From: Streptomyces pseudovenezuelae
Lineage (GTDB): Bacteria; Actinomycetota; Actinomycetes; Streptomycetales; Streptomycetaceae
DNA: 64,000 bases
Reading direction: 5' to 3'
Assembly: GCF_029892565.1 (NCBI RefSeq)
Contig: NZ_JARXVH010000026.1
Location: 1-64,000 of the forward strand
Shown here: in pieces, positions 24,150 to 32,322 of the stretch
Layout: each line of letters opens with the position of its first letter
Position numbering within the stretch: the stretch's first letter is position 1
Notes under the pieces: generated by a model
Told to the model about the DNA's origin: nothing
Seen by the model: the letters and a program-made list of their open reading frames with translations, nothing else
The model's database searches: none
Translations under genes and position numbers: made by a program

Positions 24150-24873
24150 TCGTGGTAGGCGATAACGGCATCAAATGGAGGGCGATGCCCGCCGACTACC
24201 CTCCCTGGCGCACGATTTACGGGTTCGCCAGGAGATGGGCAGCCGCCGGCATCCTCGGTGTCATCCGCGACCAGCTCCGCCGCCGCATCCGCCTTGCCGC
24301 GGGCAAAACACCTCAGACCGCATCGGTCATCGTCGACTCCCAGTCCATCAAGGCATCCGAGACCGTCAGCCAGGCGACCCGGGGATGGGACGGCGGAAAA
24401 AAATCAACGGGCGGAAGCGGCACCTCATCTGCGACCACCGCAGTCTCGTCCTGCTGGTCATGGTCACCCCCGCCGACGCCCAGGACTCCCTGGTCGCACG
24501 GGAGTTGCTGTTCCGCCTCGCCCTGATGCACCCCGAAATCGCCATCGTCTGGGCCGATTCCGCCTACGCCAAGAACGACCTCATCCCCTGGGCGAAGAAG
24601 TACCTCGACATCACCATCAAGACGGTGCGCAGGCCACTACAGACCAAGGGCTTCATCGTTTTACCGCGCCGCTGGGCAGTGGAACGATCTTGGTCGTGGA
24701 TCATGCGAGCCCGCCGGCACTGCCGTGACCACGAACGACTCCCCGAGATGAGCGAAGCACTCATCACCTGGTCCTGCATAACCCTGATGACACGGCGGCT
24801 GACCCGCCGCACGGCCCGTCCCGCCGAACGCCGTGACGTCGCCCACGGCTACGTGATGCCGGAAGCCGCCTGA
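24150..24873 (+). pseudogene. IS5 family transposase, 5'-truncated and frameshifted
   Basis: It begins abruptly at GDNGIKWRAMPADYPPWRTIYGF; about 60 N-terminal residues are absent. The frame continues through VIVDSQSIKASETVS, then must shift by -1 at a run of seven A (about 24396-24402) to read KINGRKRHLICD, WADSAYAKND and the end. The run sits as A AAA AAA in frame, a form used for programmed frameshifting. The missing N-terminus shows this copy is dead in any case. It is a close relative of the copy at 59269. Confidence 0.85.
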
Positions 24874-24892
24874 CCTGCCGTCACCGTTTCCG

Positions 24893-25321
24893 TCATAGAC
24901 GGTGAGCTGTCTGGCTGGGCAGGTAGATCATCCCGCCACCCACGGCCGGCACGCACTGCGTCTCCACCGGCAGATTCCTGACCAACTGAAGGCTCGCAGC
25001 CCGGCCGGTCAGAACGATTCGGTTCAGGTGGTCACGGCCATACAGGATGCAGCCTTCGTTCACGGAACCCCCGGTCACGCAGATCACGGGATCAGGCACG
25101 AACAGGCCCCCGTCCTCAACGCCGGCACGCAGTTCGGCGGCGTTGACCTCCGCTTCCGCGAACTCTTGCGAGGTCTGGCAGCCGGGACAGAGGACCAAGG
25201 CCAACTCGCCGTTGGGCCACTGCCCGTTCCGGCCCCTGGCGGCCTTGGATCCCAGATCACGGGGCCTTCAGCTTGCAACGCCGCACCTCAGCCGCCTCTG
25301 CCCCGGCTTCTTCTTCCCCAT
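24893..25321 (-). pseudogene. CxxC small protein with in-frame TGA
   Basis: Reading from the ATG at 25321, 17 codons (MGKKKPGQRRLRCGVAS) are followed by TGA, and the same frame then continues for 125 codons with LALVLCPGCQTSQEFAEAEVNAAELR. The CPGCQT-x-EAEVNAA pattern is one I associate with small Streptomyces proteins of the form KKPRR...LLCPDCQT. A nonsense mutation is the simplest reading, with translation restart downstream possible. No SECIS-like support for recoding was looked for in detail. Confidence 0.45.
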
Positions 25322-25432
25322 GGCATGTCCAACACACCACCCGCAGACGGGATGCGGTCGCGCGCACCAGCAGTTCAGACAGCAGGCTCTCATCGCCACA
25401 CAACCACGAAAGCTGCTCGCATGAGTAACCTG

Positions 25433-25798
25433 CTATTTCGCCAGCACGATCGACTTGAAGTCCTGCATGAAGGGCTGGTCCCGCCACTGGTTTTCCGACA
25501 GCACGATCAGACAGTTGGTGCCGTTGAGCCCATAGCAGAGCGCCATGGTTGCCCCGCCGGTCTGGTGGTTGTAGGCGCGCCAAGTACCCGACACGCCGGT
25601 GAGGTTGTAGTACCCGTAGTGGTAGTAGGTGAAGGGGACGCTGTTCCAGCTGCCGCCCTTGTACAGGCACCCGTACCCCGCCGGGCAATCGGCCTGTGAG
25701 CTGGGGGCCGCCGACGCGGCGGATGCCGGGGTCGTCAAACCGGCGCCGGCGAGTGCCAGTGACGCGAGAGCGACTGCAACGATCTTGCGTAATGCCAC
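25433..25798 (-). CDS. Small secreted protein, function unknown
   Basis: 121 residues. The GTG at 25798 has a perfect GGAGG 6 bases before it, which fixes the start. A signal peptide (LRKIVAVALASLALAGAGLT) ends near ASA (about 26). The mature part has CPAGYGCLYKGGSWN, YYHYGYYNL, a NHQTGG motif shared with the secreted protein at 23030, and two further cysteines in CYGLNGTNC. The pattern resembles peptidase inhibitor family I36 (CPxGxxCLY), which is a reasonable but unproven guess. It directly follows the AraC regulator gene on the same strand, with about 90 bases between. Confidence 0.75.
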   Translation of the reverse strand: MALRKIVAVALASLALAGAGLTTPASAASAAPSSQADCPAGYGCLYKGGSWNSVPFTYYHYGYYNLTGVSGTWRAYNHQTGGATMALCYGLNGTNCLIVLSENQWRDQPFMQDFKSIVLAK

Positions 25799-25888
25799 GA
25801 TTCCTCCAGTGTGGTTGGTGCTGTTTCCTCTCCACTGGAGGCTGCACCCCGCATCTGGGCCTGTCATTACGTGTGAGCGCACAGGGCT

Positions 25889-26869
25889 TTAGTCTGCGTG
25901 CACTGTCGCGCACTGCCGGCGGAACTGACGGGGCGAAAGACCGTAAGCGCCGCGGAACGCCTGGCTGAAATGCGCGGGACTGGTGAACCCCCACCGGGCG
26001 GCAATCACGTGGATCGGGCGGCCGGCCAGCCCGGTGTCGGCGAGGTCGCGTCGGCACTGTTCCAGGCGGCGTTCGCGGATCCAGCCGGCGACGGTGTGCC
26101 CTTCCTGCTGGAACAGTTTGTGCAGGTAGCGCAGGGAGATGTGGTGGGCCGCGGCGATCGTGTCCGGGGTGAGGTCGGGGTCGGCGAGGTTGTCCTGGAC
26201 GAAGGTGTGGATGCGGGCTTTGAGTGCTCGTTGCCGGGTGTGGGGTGGCACGGTGCTCGGGGTGTCCAGGGCGTCGGCGAGCGCCGTGGTCAGTACGTCG
26301 AGGGTGAGGGTGGACAGCCGGGCGGTGTCGGAGGGGCTGAGTGCGGGCATGTGCCGGGCCAGTTGCAGCAGGATCTGTGACGAGAGCGCGCCGATGCCGT
26401 GGGTGGCCGGGATGGTCGCGGCGCTCAGGCGGCGTAGCTCCCGGGCAGGCAGCGGCAGCAGCGAACGCGGGAACGTCAGGAGCAGCAGCTCGGTCACGGG
26501 AATGTCCGGTGCCAGCTCGACCAGGTAGGGGCGCGAGCTGTCATGAAGGGTCAGTTCCCCGGGTCCCCGATTCACACGCAGGCCCTCTTTCGTCACCGCG
26601 GCGCCGCCGCGCACGGTGCAGACCAGCTTGAGGACTTCGGGATCGGACTGGCGGATGAGCTTGGGGGTGCGGTCGACCGTGTGCGGCATCGTGGTCAACA
26701 GGACCGCCTGCACCGGGCCGAACTCACTGATACCGACCTGAGCCCGGAATCTGCTCTCCGTCTGCAGGTCGCAGCGCAGATCGTAAGGCGCCCAGAGCTT
26801 CGCATACACCTCACGCCAGAAGGCGAACCGTTCCCCCGCCGAGACCTCGGCCGTGCTGACCACATCCAT
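25889..26869 (-). CDS. AraC family transcriptional regulator
   Basis: 326 residues. The N-terminal half is an AraC-binding-like sensor (FAFWREVYAKLWAPYDLRC, PGELTLHDSSRPY), and the C-terminal 100 residues are the double helix-turn-helix domain (DTIAAAHHISLRYLHKLF ... IAARWGFTSPAHFSQAFRGAYGLSPRQFRR). The start chosen is the ATG at 26869; an upstream in-frame start would enter the promoter region. It is flanked by a secreted protein gene downstream and another, divergent one (27119) upstream, with an inverted repeat between. It probably controls one or both of them. A stump of a second copy at 23714 shows the module was once duplicated. Confidence 0.88.
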   Translation of the reverse strand: MDVVSTAEVSAGERFAFWREVYAKLWAPYDLRCDLQTESRFRAQVGISEFGPVQAVLLTTMPHTVDRTPKLIRQSDPEVLKLVCTVRGGAAVTKEGLRVNRGPGELTLHDSSRPYLVELAPDIPVTELLLLTFPRSLLPLPARELRRLSAATIPATHGIGALSSQILLQLARHMPALSPSDTARLSTLTLDVLTTALADALDTPSTVPPHTRQRALKARIHTFVQDNLADPDLTPDTIAAAHHISLRYLHKLFQQEGHTVAGWIRERRLEQCRRDLADTGLAGRPIHVIAARWGFTSPAHFSQAFRGAYGLSPRQFRRQCATVHAD

Positions 26870-26968
26870 GCCCCCAGTGTTGCCGCAGAAGGATCGGCCA
26901 GCATCGCCCGAATAGGCCGAACGCACCCCGCCACCGTCGCCGTGCACTCAGCGGCAGTGCGTTACCAC

Positions 26969-26984
26969 CCTGACATCTGTCAGG
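26969..26984. promoter_or_regulatory. Inverted repeat CCTGACA-TC-TGTCAGG
   Basis: A perfect 7-base dyad between the divergent araC-like gene (start 26869) and the secreted protein gene (start 27119). Candidate operator for either direction. Confidence 0.55.
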
Positions 26985-27118
26985 GGACGTAACACTCCCG
27001 GCGCGGTCTACGGTTCGAGCTGCGTTGCCGATTCCTGGCGGCTCACGGCGTGTGCCAGCAGCCAGAAAAGCGGTGCGGCGCCATCTTTCGGGCCTTGATC
27101 TCCAGGAGGAAGAGAAGC

Positions 27119-27619
27119 GTGATCTCGAATGGGAACAGAGCGACCGACCGGGGGACGGGCCGCTGGGGGTGGCGTGCGCTGCTCGGTGTCGTCTTCGCGT
27201 TCGGCCTGGCGGCATTGACGCCGTTCCAGGCCCAGGCAGCTTCCCTGCAGAGCGCCGGCTACGGCGTCTTCGCCAATGAGGGCCTCTACCCCGAGCAGAC
27301 CTCTTGCTCGGGAAGCTTCACTCAGCCCAATGTGCCCGGCGGGGCGACGAAGACGGCGGTCTACGCCGGGCGCACCATCACCCTGAAGTACTTCTACAGC
27401 CCCGGCTGCGGCTCGTTCGCCCGCATAGACAACGCGCCCCAGGGCTGCGCCGCTCACAGCAACCGCCTCGCTCCCAACTTCACTGAGTGGGTCCTCGAAT
27501 CGGTCGACCCGGGTATCGACTTCGCCTACACCAAGGTGATCAACAATCTCGACGGCCGGCTGAGCAAGGCAGTGCTGTTCTGCGACAACCAGCGCCTGGC
27601 CGAGACCGCCTGGTACTAG
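27119..27619 (+). CDS. Small secreted protein, DUF2690-like
   Basis: 166 residues from a GTG at 27119 with AGGAGGA 8 bases upstream. A signal peptide ends near AQA (about residue 40). The mature domain contains YPEQTSCSGSF, AVYAGRTITLKYFYSPGCGSFARIDNAP and CAAHSNR. The arrangement of a cysteine, a modified backbone strand ELRYSPxCxxxWARI-like and a further cysteine is typical of DUF2690 (YjfA-like) exported proteins, whose function is unknown. It is divergent from the AraC regulator and is its likely target. Confidence 0.78.
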   Translation: MISNGNRATDRGTGRWGWRALLGVVFAFGLAALTPFQAQAASLQSAGYGVFANEGLYPEQTSCSGSFTQPNVPGGATKTAVYAGRTITLKYFYSPGCGSFARIDNAPQGCAAHSNRLAPNFTEWVLESVDPGIDFAYTKVINNLDGRLSKAVLFCDNQRLAETAWY

Positions 27620-27668
27620 GCCCGGGTCCGTTTCCAGCCGGGCCCGCCCCGGACCAGAACGGACCGGG

Positions 27669-27701
27669 AAGGGCTGCCGTCTCGGGGGACGGCAGCCCTT
27701 G
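27669..27701 (+). terminator. Hairpin terminator after the DUF2690-like gene
   Basis: AGGGCTGCCGTC pairs exactly with GACGGCAGCCCT around a short G-rich loop, about 50 bases past the stop. Confidence 0.8.
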
Positions 27702-27800
27702 CGCTGATTGCCCGTCGCCTGGCCGTCCGCCACGAATCCACCCGGCCCGCCCGCCGGGTCGGCCCCACGCGCACAGGTGATCTACCAGCGCATACCCAAC

Positions 27801-28085
27801 TCATCGAGAGCCGCACGTCGTCCCGGGCTCAGCGTCGTTGCCCTGCGGCGGGTCTTCGGCGGCGGGCAGGGCGCAGGCCGCTGCGGGCCTCTCACCGACG
27901 GCGGCGTAGGCGCGGGCATGGGTGATGTGGAGGAGGGCCTCGGTCTGGCCGTCGACATGGCCCAGGCCGCGGGTGAGGGCACCTTCGGCTGTCACCGCGA
28001 GGTCCGTGGTACGCGCGGCCATGAGGTCGCAACGAGCGAAGTCGACAGCGGTGCGCTGGAGGGGGTGAACTGCGGGCAGGGATCG
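27801..28085 (-). pseudogene. TPR/XRE-type regulator, C-terminal fragment
   Basis: About 95 codons without a start: AVDFARCDLMAARTTDLAVT, LLHITHARAYAAVGERPAAACAL and LPAAEDPPQGNDAEPG. This matches the tetratricopeptide-like tail of large Streptomyces XRE regulators. The helix-turn-helix part is absent and the end is altered. A relic lying downstream of the coupled small-gene operon. Confidence 0.6.
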
Positions 28086-28121
28086 TGCACGGGGATTCCT
28101 CGCGGTGGGACGTGGGATGGT

Positions 28122-28346
28122 TCAGCCGCCGGCTTCGGGAGAGTTCGCGGCGGCGTACTGGGTCCACAGCTCCTCGGCGGTGCTGCACGTGGTGGTGTCG
28201 AAGGTGCAGGCAGAGCAGTCCCTGGAGTGGTCGATGTACGCCCGATAGGCGCGCTGCACCCTGGTGAACTGAAGGTCGCTGGCGACGCGTTGGAGATGCC
28301 CGGCCCCGCTGCCCGCGTTCACGAACGCCCACCCGGCACGAGTCAC
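28122..28346 (-). CDS. Small Cys-containing protein, third gene of coupled trio
   Basis: 74 residues from a GTG at 28346 that overlaps the previous stop as GTGA, so translation is probably coupled. The recognisable part is a RAYRAYIDHSRDCSACTF helix with a C-x2-C pair and CSTAEELWTQYAAA. This resembles short Streptomyces proteins with a helical zinc-binding motif (RAYLDHxxxC..C). Cytoplasmic, function unknown. It ends 36 bases before the TPR fragment region. Confidence 0.55.
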   Translation of the reverse strand: MTRAGWAFVNAGSGAGHLQRVASDLQFTRVQRAYRAYIDHSRDCSACTFDTTTCSTAEELWTQYAAANSPEAGG

Positions 28347-28537
28347 GGCCGCCGCCGGTGCGCATCGGTGTGCGCGCGGATCTCGACGTTGCAGTCCGAG
28401 ACCTGTGAGAGATCCCCGGTCGTGGTGGCTGCTGCTCGCTGTCCAACCAGCGACACGCACACGTCGCAGCCGGCAGGGGGGTCGGGTTCCTCCAGCGGGA
28501 GTCCGAGAGCCGGAGCCGCTTCCATGTCCGTTCTCAT
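28343..28537 (-). CDS. Small CDVC protein, second gene of coupled trio
   Basis: 64 residues, starting at an ATG that overlaps the stop of the upstream gene (ATGA, 28534-28537) and ending with a TGA that overlaps the start of the downstream gene. It contains LEEPDPPAGCDVCVSLVGQR, a single CxxC that could bind metal with a partner, and a helical HR-rich tail. Too short for the usual gene callers. Position and coupling argue that it is real; no function can be given. Confidence 0.65.
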   Translation of the reverse strand: MRTDMEAAPALGLPLEEPDPPAGCDVCVSLVGQRAAATTTGDLSQVSDCNVEIRAHTDAHRRRP

Positions 28538-28995
28538 CCCAAGGCCTCCGCAGAGTGGCGGTACCCGCCGGGGCCGAACGCGGCGGCGAGCAACACGGGG
28601 TCGGTCAGCCGGCCCGATCCGTCCGGCCGCTCTATCCACCACCGGCCGTGCACCGAATGCAGGACGGGCGGACAGCGCAGCGACCAGCCGGCCGGGCGGA
28701 CCGTGAACCCACGGACGTCGTCGAGGTCGTCGCCCAGCTCCGGCGGCAGCAGCCACCAGGCGGTGTCGAGGCGGACGTTGCCAAGGATCGGCCCCACACG
28801 GGCAGGCCCGATCCGCTGGATCGCCGACAGGCTCTCCACCAGGGGCGCCTCGACGACGCGCCACAACGGTCCGCTCGGGATCTCCCCGAACTCTTCGACG
28901 TCCCATGCGTGTGCTGCGGCGGCGGGGTACGGGGCGCAGGTCAGGAGCCAGTCCTGGCCCGCCTGGTGGCGGAATCGAGCGGTCGGTGCGGCCAT
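28534..28995 (-). CDS. Hypothetical protein, first gene of coupled trio
   Basis: 153 residues from an ATG at 28995 (MAAPTARFRHQAGQDWLLT). It has a tryptophan-rich globular sequence (WDVEEFGEIPSGPLWRVVEAP, WWLLPPELGDDLDDVRGF, RWWIERPDG) with no cofactor motif. I recognise the type, which sits beside WhiJ-like XRE regulators in streptomycetes and on plasmids, but not a function. It is followed without gap by two small CxxC genes; all three share 4-base start-stop overlaps, so they probably form one translational unit. The XRE gene lies 87 bases upstream on the same strand. Confidence 0.7.
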   Translation of the reverse strand: MAAPTARFRHQAGQDWLLTCAPYPAAAAHAWDVEEFGEIPSGPLWRVVEAPLVESLSAIQRIGPARVGPILGNVRLDTAWWLLPPELGDDLDDVRGFTVRPAGWSLRCPPVLHSVHGRWWIERPDGSGRLTDPVLLAAAFGPGGYRHSAEALG

Positions 28996-29081
28996 GAACA
29001 GGACGTTAGGAAAGGCAGTTGTGGGCTCGCGCGCCGATTGCGCGCGATTGCCGACCTGCTACCAGCGTTGGGGCGGATTGC

Positions 29082-29924
29082 TCACGCGAGGTCCAGAGCG
29101 GCCCGTGCACGGCCGATGAGCCGGTGCGCCTGAGGCCCGGTGACGGCGCCCTCGTTGAGGCGATCCCACACCCGCCCGTACAGCGCGACGTCCTCAGCGG
29201 ATTCGAGGGTGAACTCCGTGTTGATGGTCTCGACGATGACGCGTTCCTCGTCGAAGATCCAGAACCCGTGCTTGGGCGTGAGCTTCAACTGCACCCCGAA
29301 CGGCACGATCCCGAGCGCCACGCTGCTCATGCCGATCAGCCCGACGAGCCGGTCGAGCTGGCCGGCCATCGTCTCGCGCGGGCAGACGAGCGCGTGAAGG
29401 GCGCCCTCCCAGATCAGCACGGAGAAGGCCCTGCCCGCCTCGTACAGGACCTCCTGGCGCTTCATACGGGCGCGTACGGCGTCCTCTGTGTCGCGCGGCG
29501 ACTGCATCAACTCCGCATTGTGGAGCAGCAGATGCCGCGCGTAGTCCGGGGTCTGGAACAACCCGGGGACGACGGTGGCCTCGTAGCCGCGCACGGTGGA
29601 CGTGCGCCGGTACTCGGCGACGTACCGCTCCTGCACGCCGCGGTGTCCGGTGGAGAGCTGTCGGCGCCGCGACCGGGCCTGTGACTCCAGCCCCCGCAGG
29701 CGGCTCTTGAGGTCCTCGGCTTCGCCAGGGGCGCCGGCGCCCTGCGCCCATGCGTCGAGGTCCTCTGCGGTCGTGGTCTGCTTCCCGAGCTCCAGCCGCG
29801 ACACCTTCGACCGCTGCCAGCCCAGCCGCTGCGCAAGGTCCTTGCCCTGAAGGCCGGCCTCGGTGCGCAGCTCGCGTAGCCGCACACCGAGGGCCTCGCG
29901 GCCGGACTGGAAATCGGTGCTCAC
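29082..29924 (-). CDS. WhiJ-like XRE family regulator (DUF5753)
   Basis: 280 residues from a GTG at 29924. An N-terminal XRE helix-turn-helix (RLRELRTEAGLQGKDLAQRLGWQRSKVSRLELGK, about 13-47) is followed by the DUF5753 ligand or effector domain with VVPGLFQTPDYARHLL, RQEVLY and the WEGALHALVC region. Such regulators in Streptomyces pair with small neighbouring DUF397-type or other short proteins and influence development. Here the partner position is filled by the coupled trio downstream on the same strand. An IS630 remnant abuts its upstream side and may have cut its original promoter. Confidence 0.88.
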   Translation of the reverse strand: MSTDFQSGREALGVRLRELRTEAGLQGKDLAQRLGWQRSKVSRLELGKQTTTAEDLDAWAQGAGAPGEAEDLKSRLRGLESQARSRRRQLSTGHRGVQERYVAEYRRTSTVRGYEATVVPGLFQTPDYARHLLLHNAELMQSPRDTEDAVRARMKRQEVLYEAGRAFSVLIWEGALHALVCPRETMAGQLDRLVGLIGMSSVALGIVPFGVQLKLTPKHGFWIFDEERVIVETINTEFTLESAEDVALYGRVWDRLNEGAVTGPQAHRLIGRARAALDLA

Positions 29925-29994
29925 CCGGCTGACGGTACCCGCGCCTGGAACTCGCTGGTAGGCACCGCGAAATGCAGTGCAGCGTCCCGGGCCT

Positions 29995-30751
29995 GGCAGG
30001 CGAACTCTGCGGCCCGATGCCGGCGGTGCAGGGATGTGATGACTTCGCCGGTCGCGACATCGAAGGCCGCGAACAAGGTGGTCAGGCCGTTACGGACATA
30101 GTCGTGAGTGCGGCGTTCGGGCATGCCGGGCATCATCGGCAGGACGGGCTGTGAGCGGTCCAGGGCCTGGATCTGGGACTTCTCGTCCACGGACAGGACC
30201 ACCGCACCCTCTGGCGGATTGAAATACAGGCCCACCACGTCGTAGACCTTCTCCACGAACAACGGATCCGTCGACAGCTTGAACGTGTCGTTCAGGTGTG
30301 GCTTGAGCTGGAACCTGCGCCAGATCCGGCCCACCGTGGACTTCGACAGGCCACTGCGGTCCGCCATCGACGAACGCGACCAGTGCGTGGCGTTCTTCGG
30401 AATCTCCTCCAGCGTGCTGACCACGACGGCCTCCACCTGGTCGACGCTGATGGTGGGTGGCCGGCCCGGCCGCGGCTCGTCCACCAGCCCGTCCAACCGT
30501 GCGGCCAAAAACCGGCGACGCCACTTGCGGACCGTGTCCGCCGCGATGTGTAACTCGCGTGCCACCACAACAATCGGCGGCACATCAGCACCATCACATG
30601 CCAACACGATGCGAGCCCGTAAAGCCACTGCCTGAGCAGATGACGCCCTACGGGCCCAGCGCTCCAACACCACACGCTCATCAGGCGACAACAACAACGG
30701 TTCCAGCTTCGGACCGCGACGGGGCACCGGAAAATCCGCAAAAGCACTCAT
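29995..30751 (-). pseudogene. IS630 family transposase, 3'-truncated
   Basis: From the ATG at 30751 (MSAFADFPVPRRGPKLEPL) through the HTH region (ARELHIAADTVRKWRRRF), the SKSTVGRIWRRFQLKPH block, the first catalytic Asp in VVLSVDEKSQIQALDRSQP and the THDYVRNG..LFAAFDVATG block to about RHRAAEF. The remaining third with the last two catalytic acids is missing. The frame then runs into the control region of the XRE gene, stopping at 29921. Confidence 0.85.
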
Positions 30752-30785
30752 AAACAAATTAACGACGGATCTCCGGCGCAGGACA

Positions 30786-30815
30786 CTAGTACTCCAGCTG
30801 TAGATCGTGATCTTC
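30786..30815. repeat. Left outer end of IS701-type element (TIR with CTAG)
   Basis: CTAG followed by TACTCCAGCTGTAGATCGTGATCTTC. The 30 bases are the exact reverse complement of 33035-33064. The 4-base CTAG at the outside matches the target preference (YTAR) of the IS701 family and would be the target duplication. Confidence 0.88.
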
Positions 30816-32222
30816 ATGTCTGGGCTGCGGCCTGCCGCTGGTAATGGCTGGTGCGGGCCCGGGCTTGGTGGCGGCGTCGCCAGTCGGACCAGCCGAGCCG
30901 GTGGGCTGCGTCGTGGACTGGCTGGACGACGAGCGTGATGAATAGGCGCTGGATCTCGTTGCAGGACAGCGGGATCAGGCCGGCAGGTCCGGGACGGCGG
31001 GCGTGTTCGTCGGCACGGACGACGGCGAGGAAGGCGTGGGCGAGCATGGCGAGGGTGACCCAGCGGGTCCAGGAGGGGTAGCGGCGGACCTGGTGCTTAT
31101 CCAGCCCGGCCAGCCCCTTCTCGCTTTGGAAGGTTTCCTCCACCCGCCATCTGGATCCGGCGACCTGCACCAGCTCGGTCAGCGGCACCAGCCGGGGTGA
31201 GAAGCAGCGGTAGTAGGCGAGTTCGCCGGTGGCGCGGTTGCGGCGGATCAGCAGCTGGTGGTGGCTCAGGCCGGGGGCGGCTAGGTCGATGACCGCCCAG
31301 TCGTAGAAGCGGTGCCCCTTCGCGCCGTGTCCGGCCGAGAGCTTCTGCCAGGCCCGCTTCGGCAGCTTCGCCGCCAGGGCATCTACGCGGAACTTCCCCG
31401 CGCCGGTGGAGACTTCGGCCGAGCAGGCCACCGCCAGGACGTAGCCGATCCCGCGTTCCTGCAGAGCCGTGCGGAGTTTCGGGTTGCCGCCGTAGACCTC
31501 GTCCCCGGTGATCCAGCCGACGTGGTGTCCGGCGTCCAGGAACCGTTCGATCATCGTGCGGGCCAGTTCCGGCTTGGTCGCGAAGACGGTGTCCTCTCCG
31601 AGTCCCGCGGCCCGGCAGCGGTCCGGGTCGCACGTCCACGAGCGCGGGATGTACAGCTCCCGGTCCACCGCCGCGTGCCCTCGCGCGCCCGCGTAGACGA
31701 GGTAGACCGCGACCTGGGAGTTCTCGATCCTGCCGGGGGCGTGCAGACAAATAACTTGCGGGTTTTGAGACTTGACCTCGCAGGTCAGCGCGTTTTCCGT
31801 CGACGGGTTGTTCTTCTACGGCCCCCGGCCGTGCCGGTGTACTGACGCTGGACAGCGACGGTGTGAGTCCCCTTCTTCACGTCGCCGGTCTCGTCGACGA
31901 CCAGCACCGCGGCCTCGTCATGGAGGTGCTCGACGACGTATTCACGCACGTCATCGCGGACGGCATCGGCATCCCAGACGGCCCGGCACAGCAGATGCTG
32001 CATGCCGTGCGGGCTGGTCTCCCCGGCCCACTCCGCGATCGTCCAGCAATTCTTGCGAGGCAGGTCAGACAACAAACCCAAGACCAACCGCCCGGCCCGC
32101 AGTCGGGGTTCATACCGGGCGAAGCGGCCCGCGATCCGGCTCATGGCCACCTCGAATGCCTCCCGCCAACGGGCGGGATCTATGCTGTGACCTGCGGCCA
32201 CCGTCTCGTCGTTTGTCCACAC
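30814..32222 (-). pseudogene. IS701 family transposase, split by an 85-bp insertion
   Basis: The N-terminal part (start at the ATG 32222, ARWREAFEVAMSRIAGRF, LVVDETGDVKKGTHTVAVQRQYTGTAG) and the C-terminal part (IENSQVAVYLVYAGARGHA, WITGDEVYGGNP, SRWRVEETFQSEKGLAGLD, end WRRRHQARARTSHY) fit together as one IS701-type DDE transposase of about 430 residues. Between them lies about 85 bp of foreign sequence that shifts the frame and adds stops. Catalytic Asp, Asp and Glu positions are all still encoded. Without excision of the insert no full protein can be made. Confidence 0.85.
31738..31822. other. Short insertion inside the IS701 transposase gene
   Basis: About 85 bp with lower GC (AAATAACTTGCGGGTTTTGAG) and a dyad GACCT-CGC-AGGTC (31774-31786) interrupt the transposase between its GTAG and GRIENSQ codons. 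Removing it restores a normal reading. It is too short for an insertion sequence; an attachment-site-like fragment or MITE-like insertion is possible. Confidence 0.6.
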
Positions 32223-32276
32223 AACTCACGATGATCAACGGTGGCCGTACCCGTCCCCGCACCGGCCTCCACCAGC

Positions 32277-32304
32277 AAGATCACGATCGACGGCTGAAGC
32301 ACCG
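32277..32304. repeat. Degenerate inner right end of the IS701-type element
   Basis: CAAGATCACGATCGACGGCT and following bases match the right terminal repeat at 33035-33062 at about 22 of 28 positions, in the same orientation. It lies where a normal-length IS701 element would end, just upstream of the passenger gene. Confidence 0.55.
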
Positions 32305-32322
32305 GCCTGCGAACATGGCCTC

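Noticed and set aside
27750..28460. Plus-strand long frame over the small-gene trio
   Set aside because: It is antisense to three coupled minus-strand genes and a TPR fragment and has no motif of its own.
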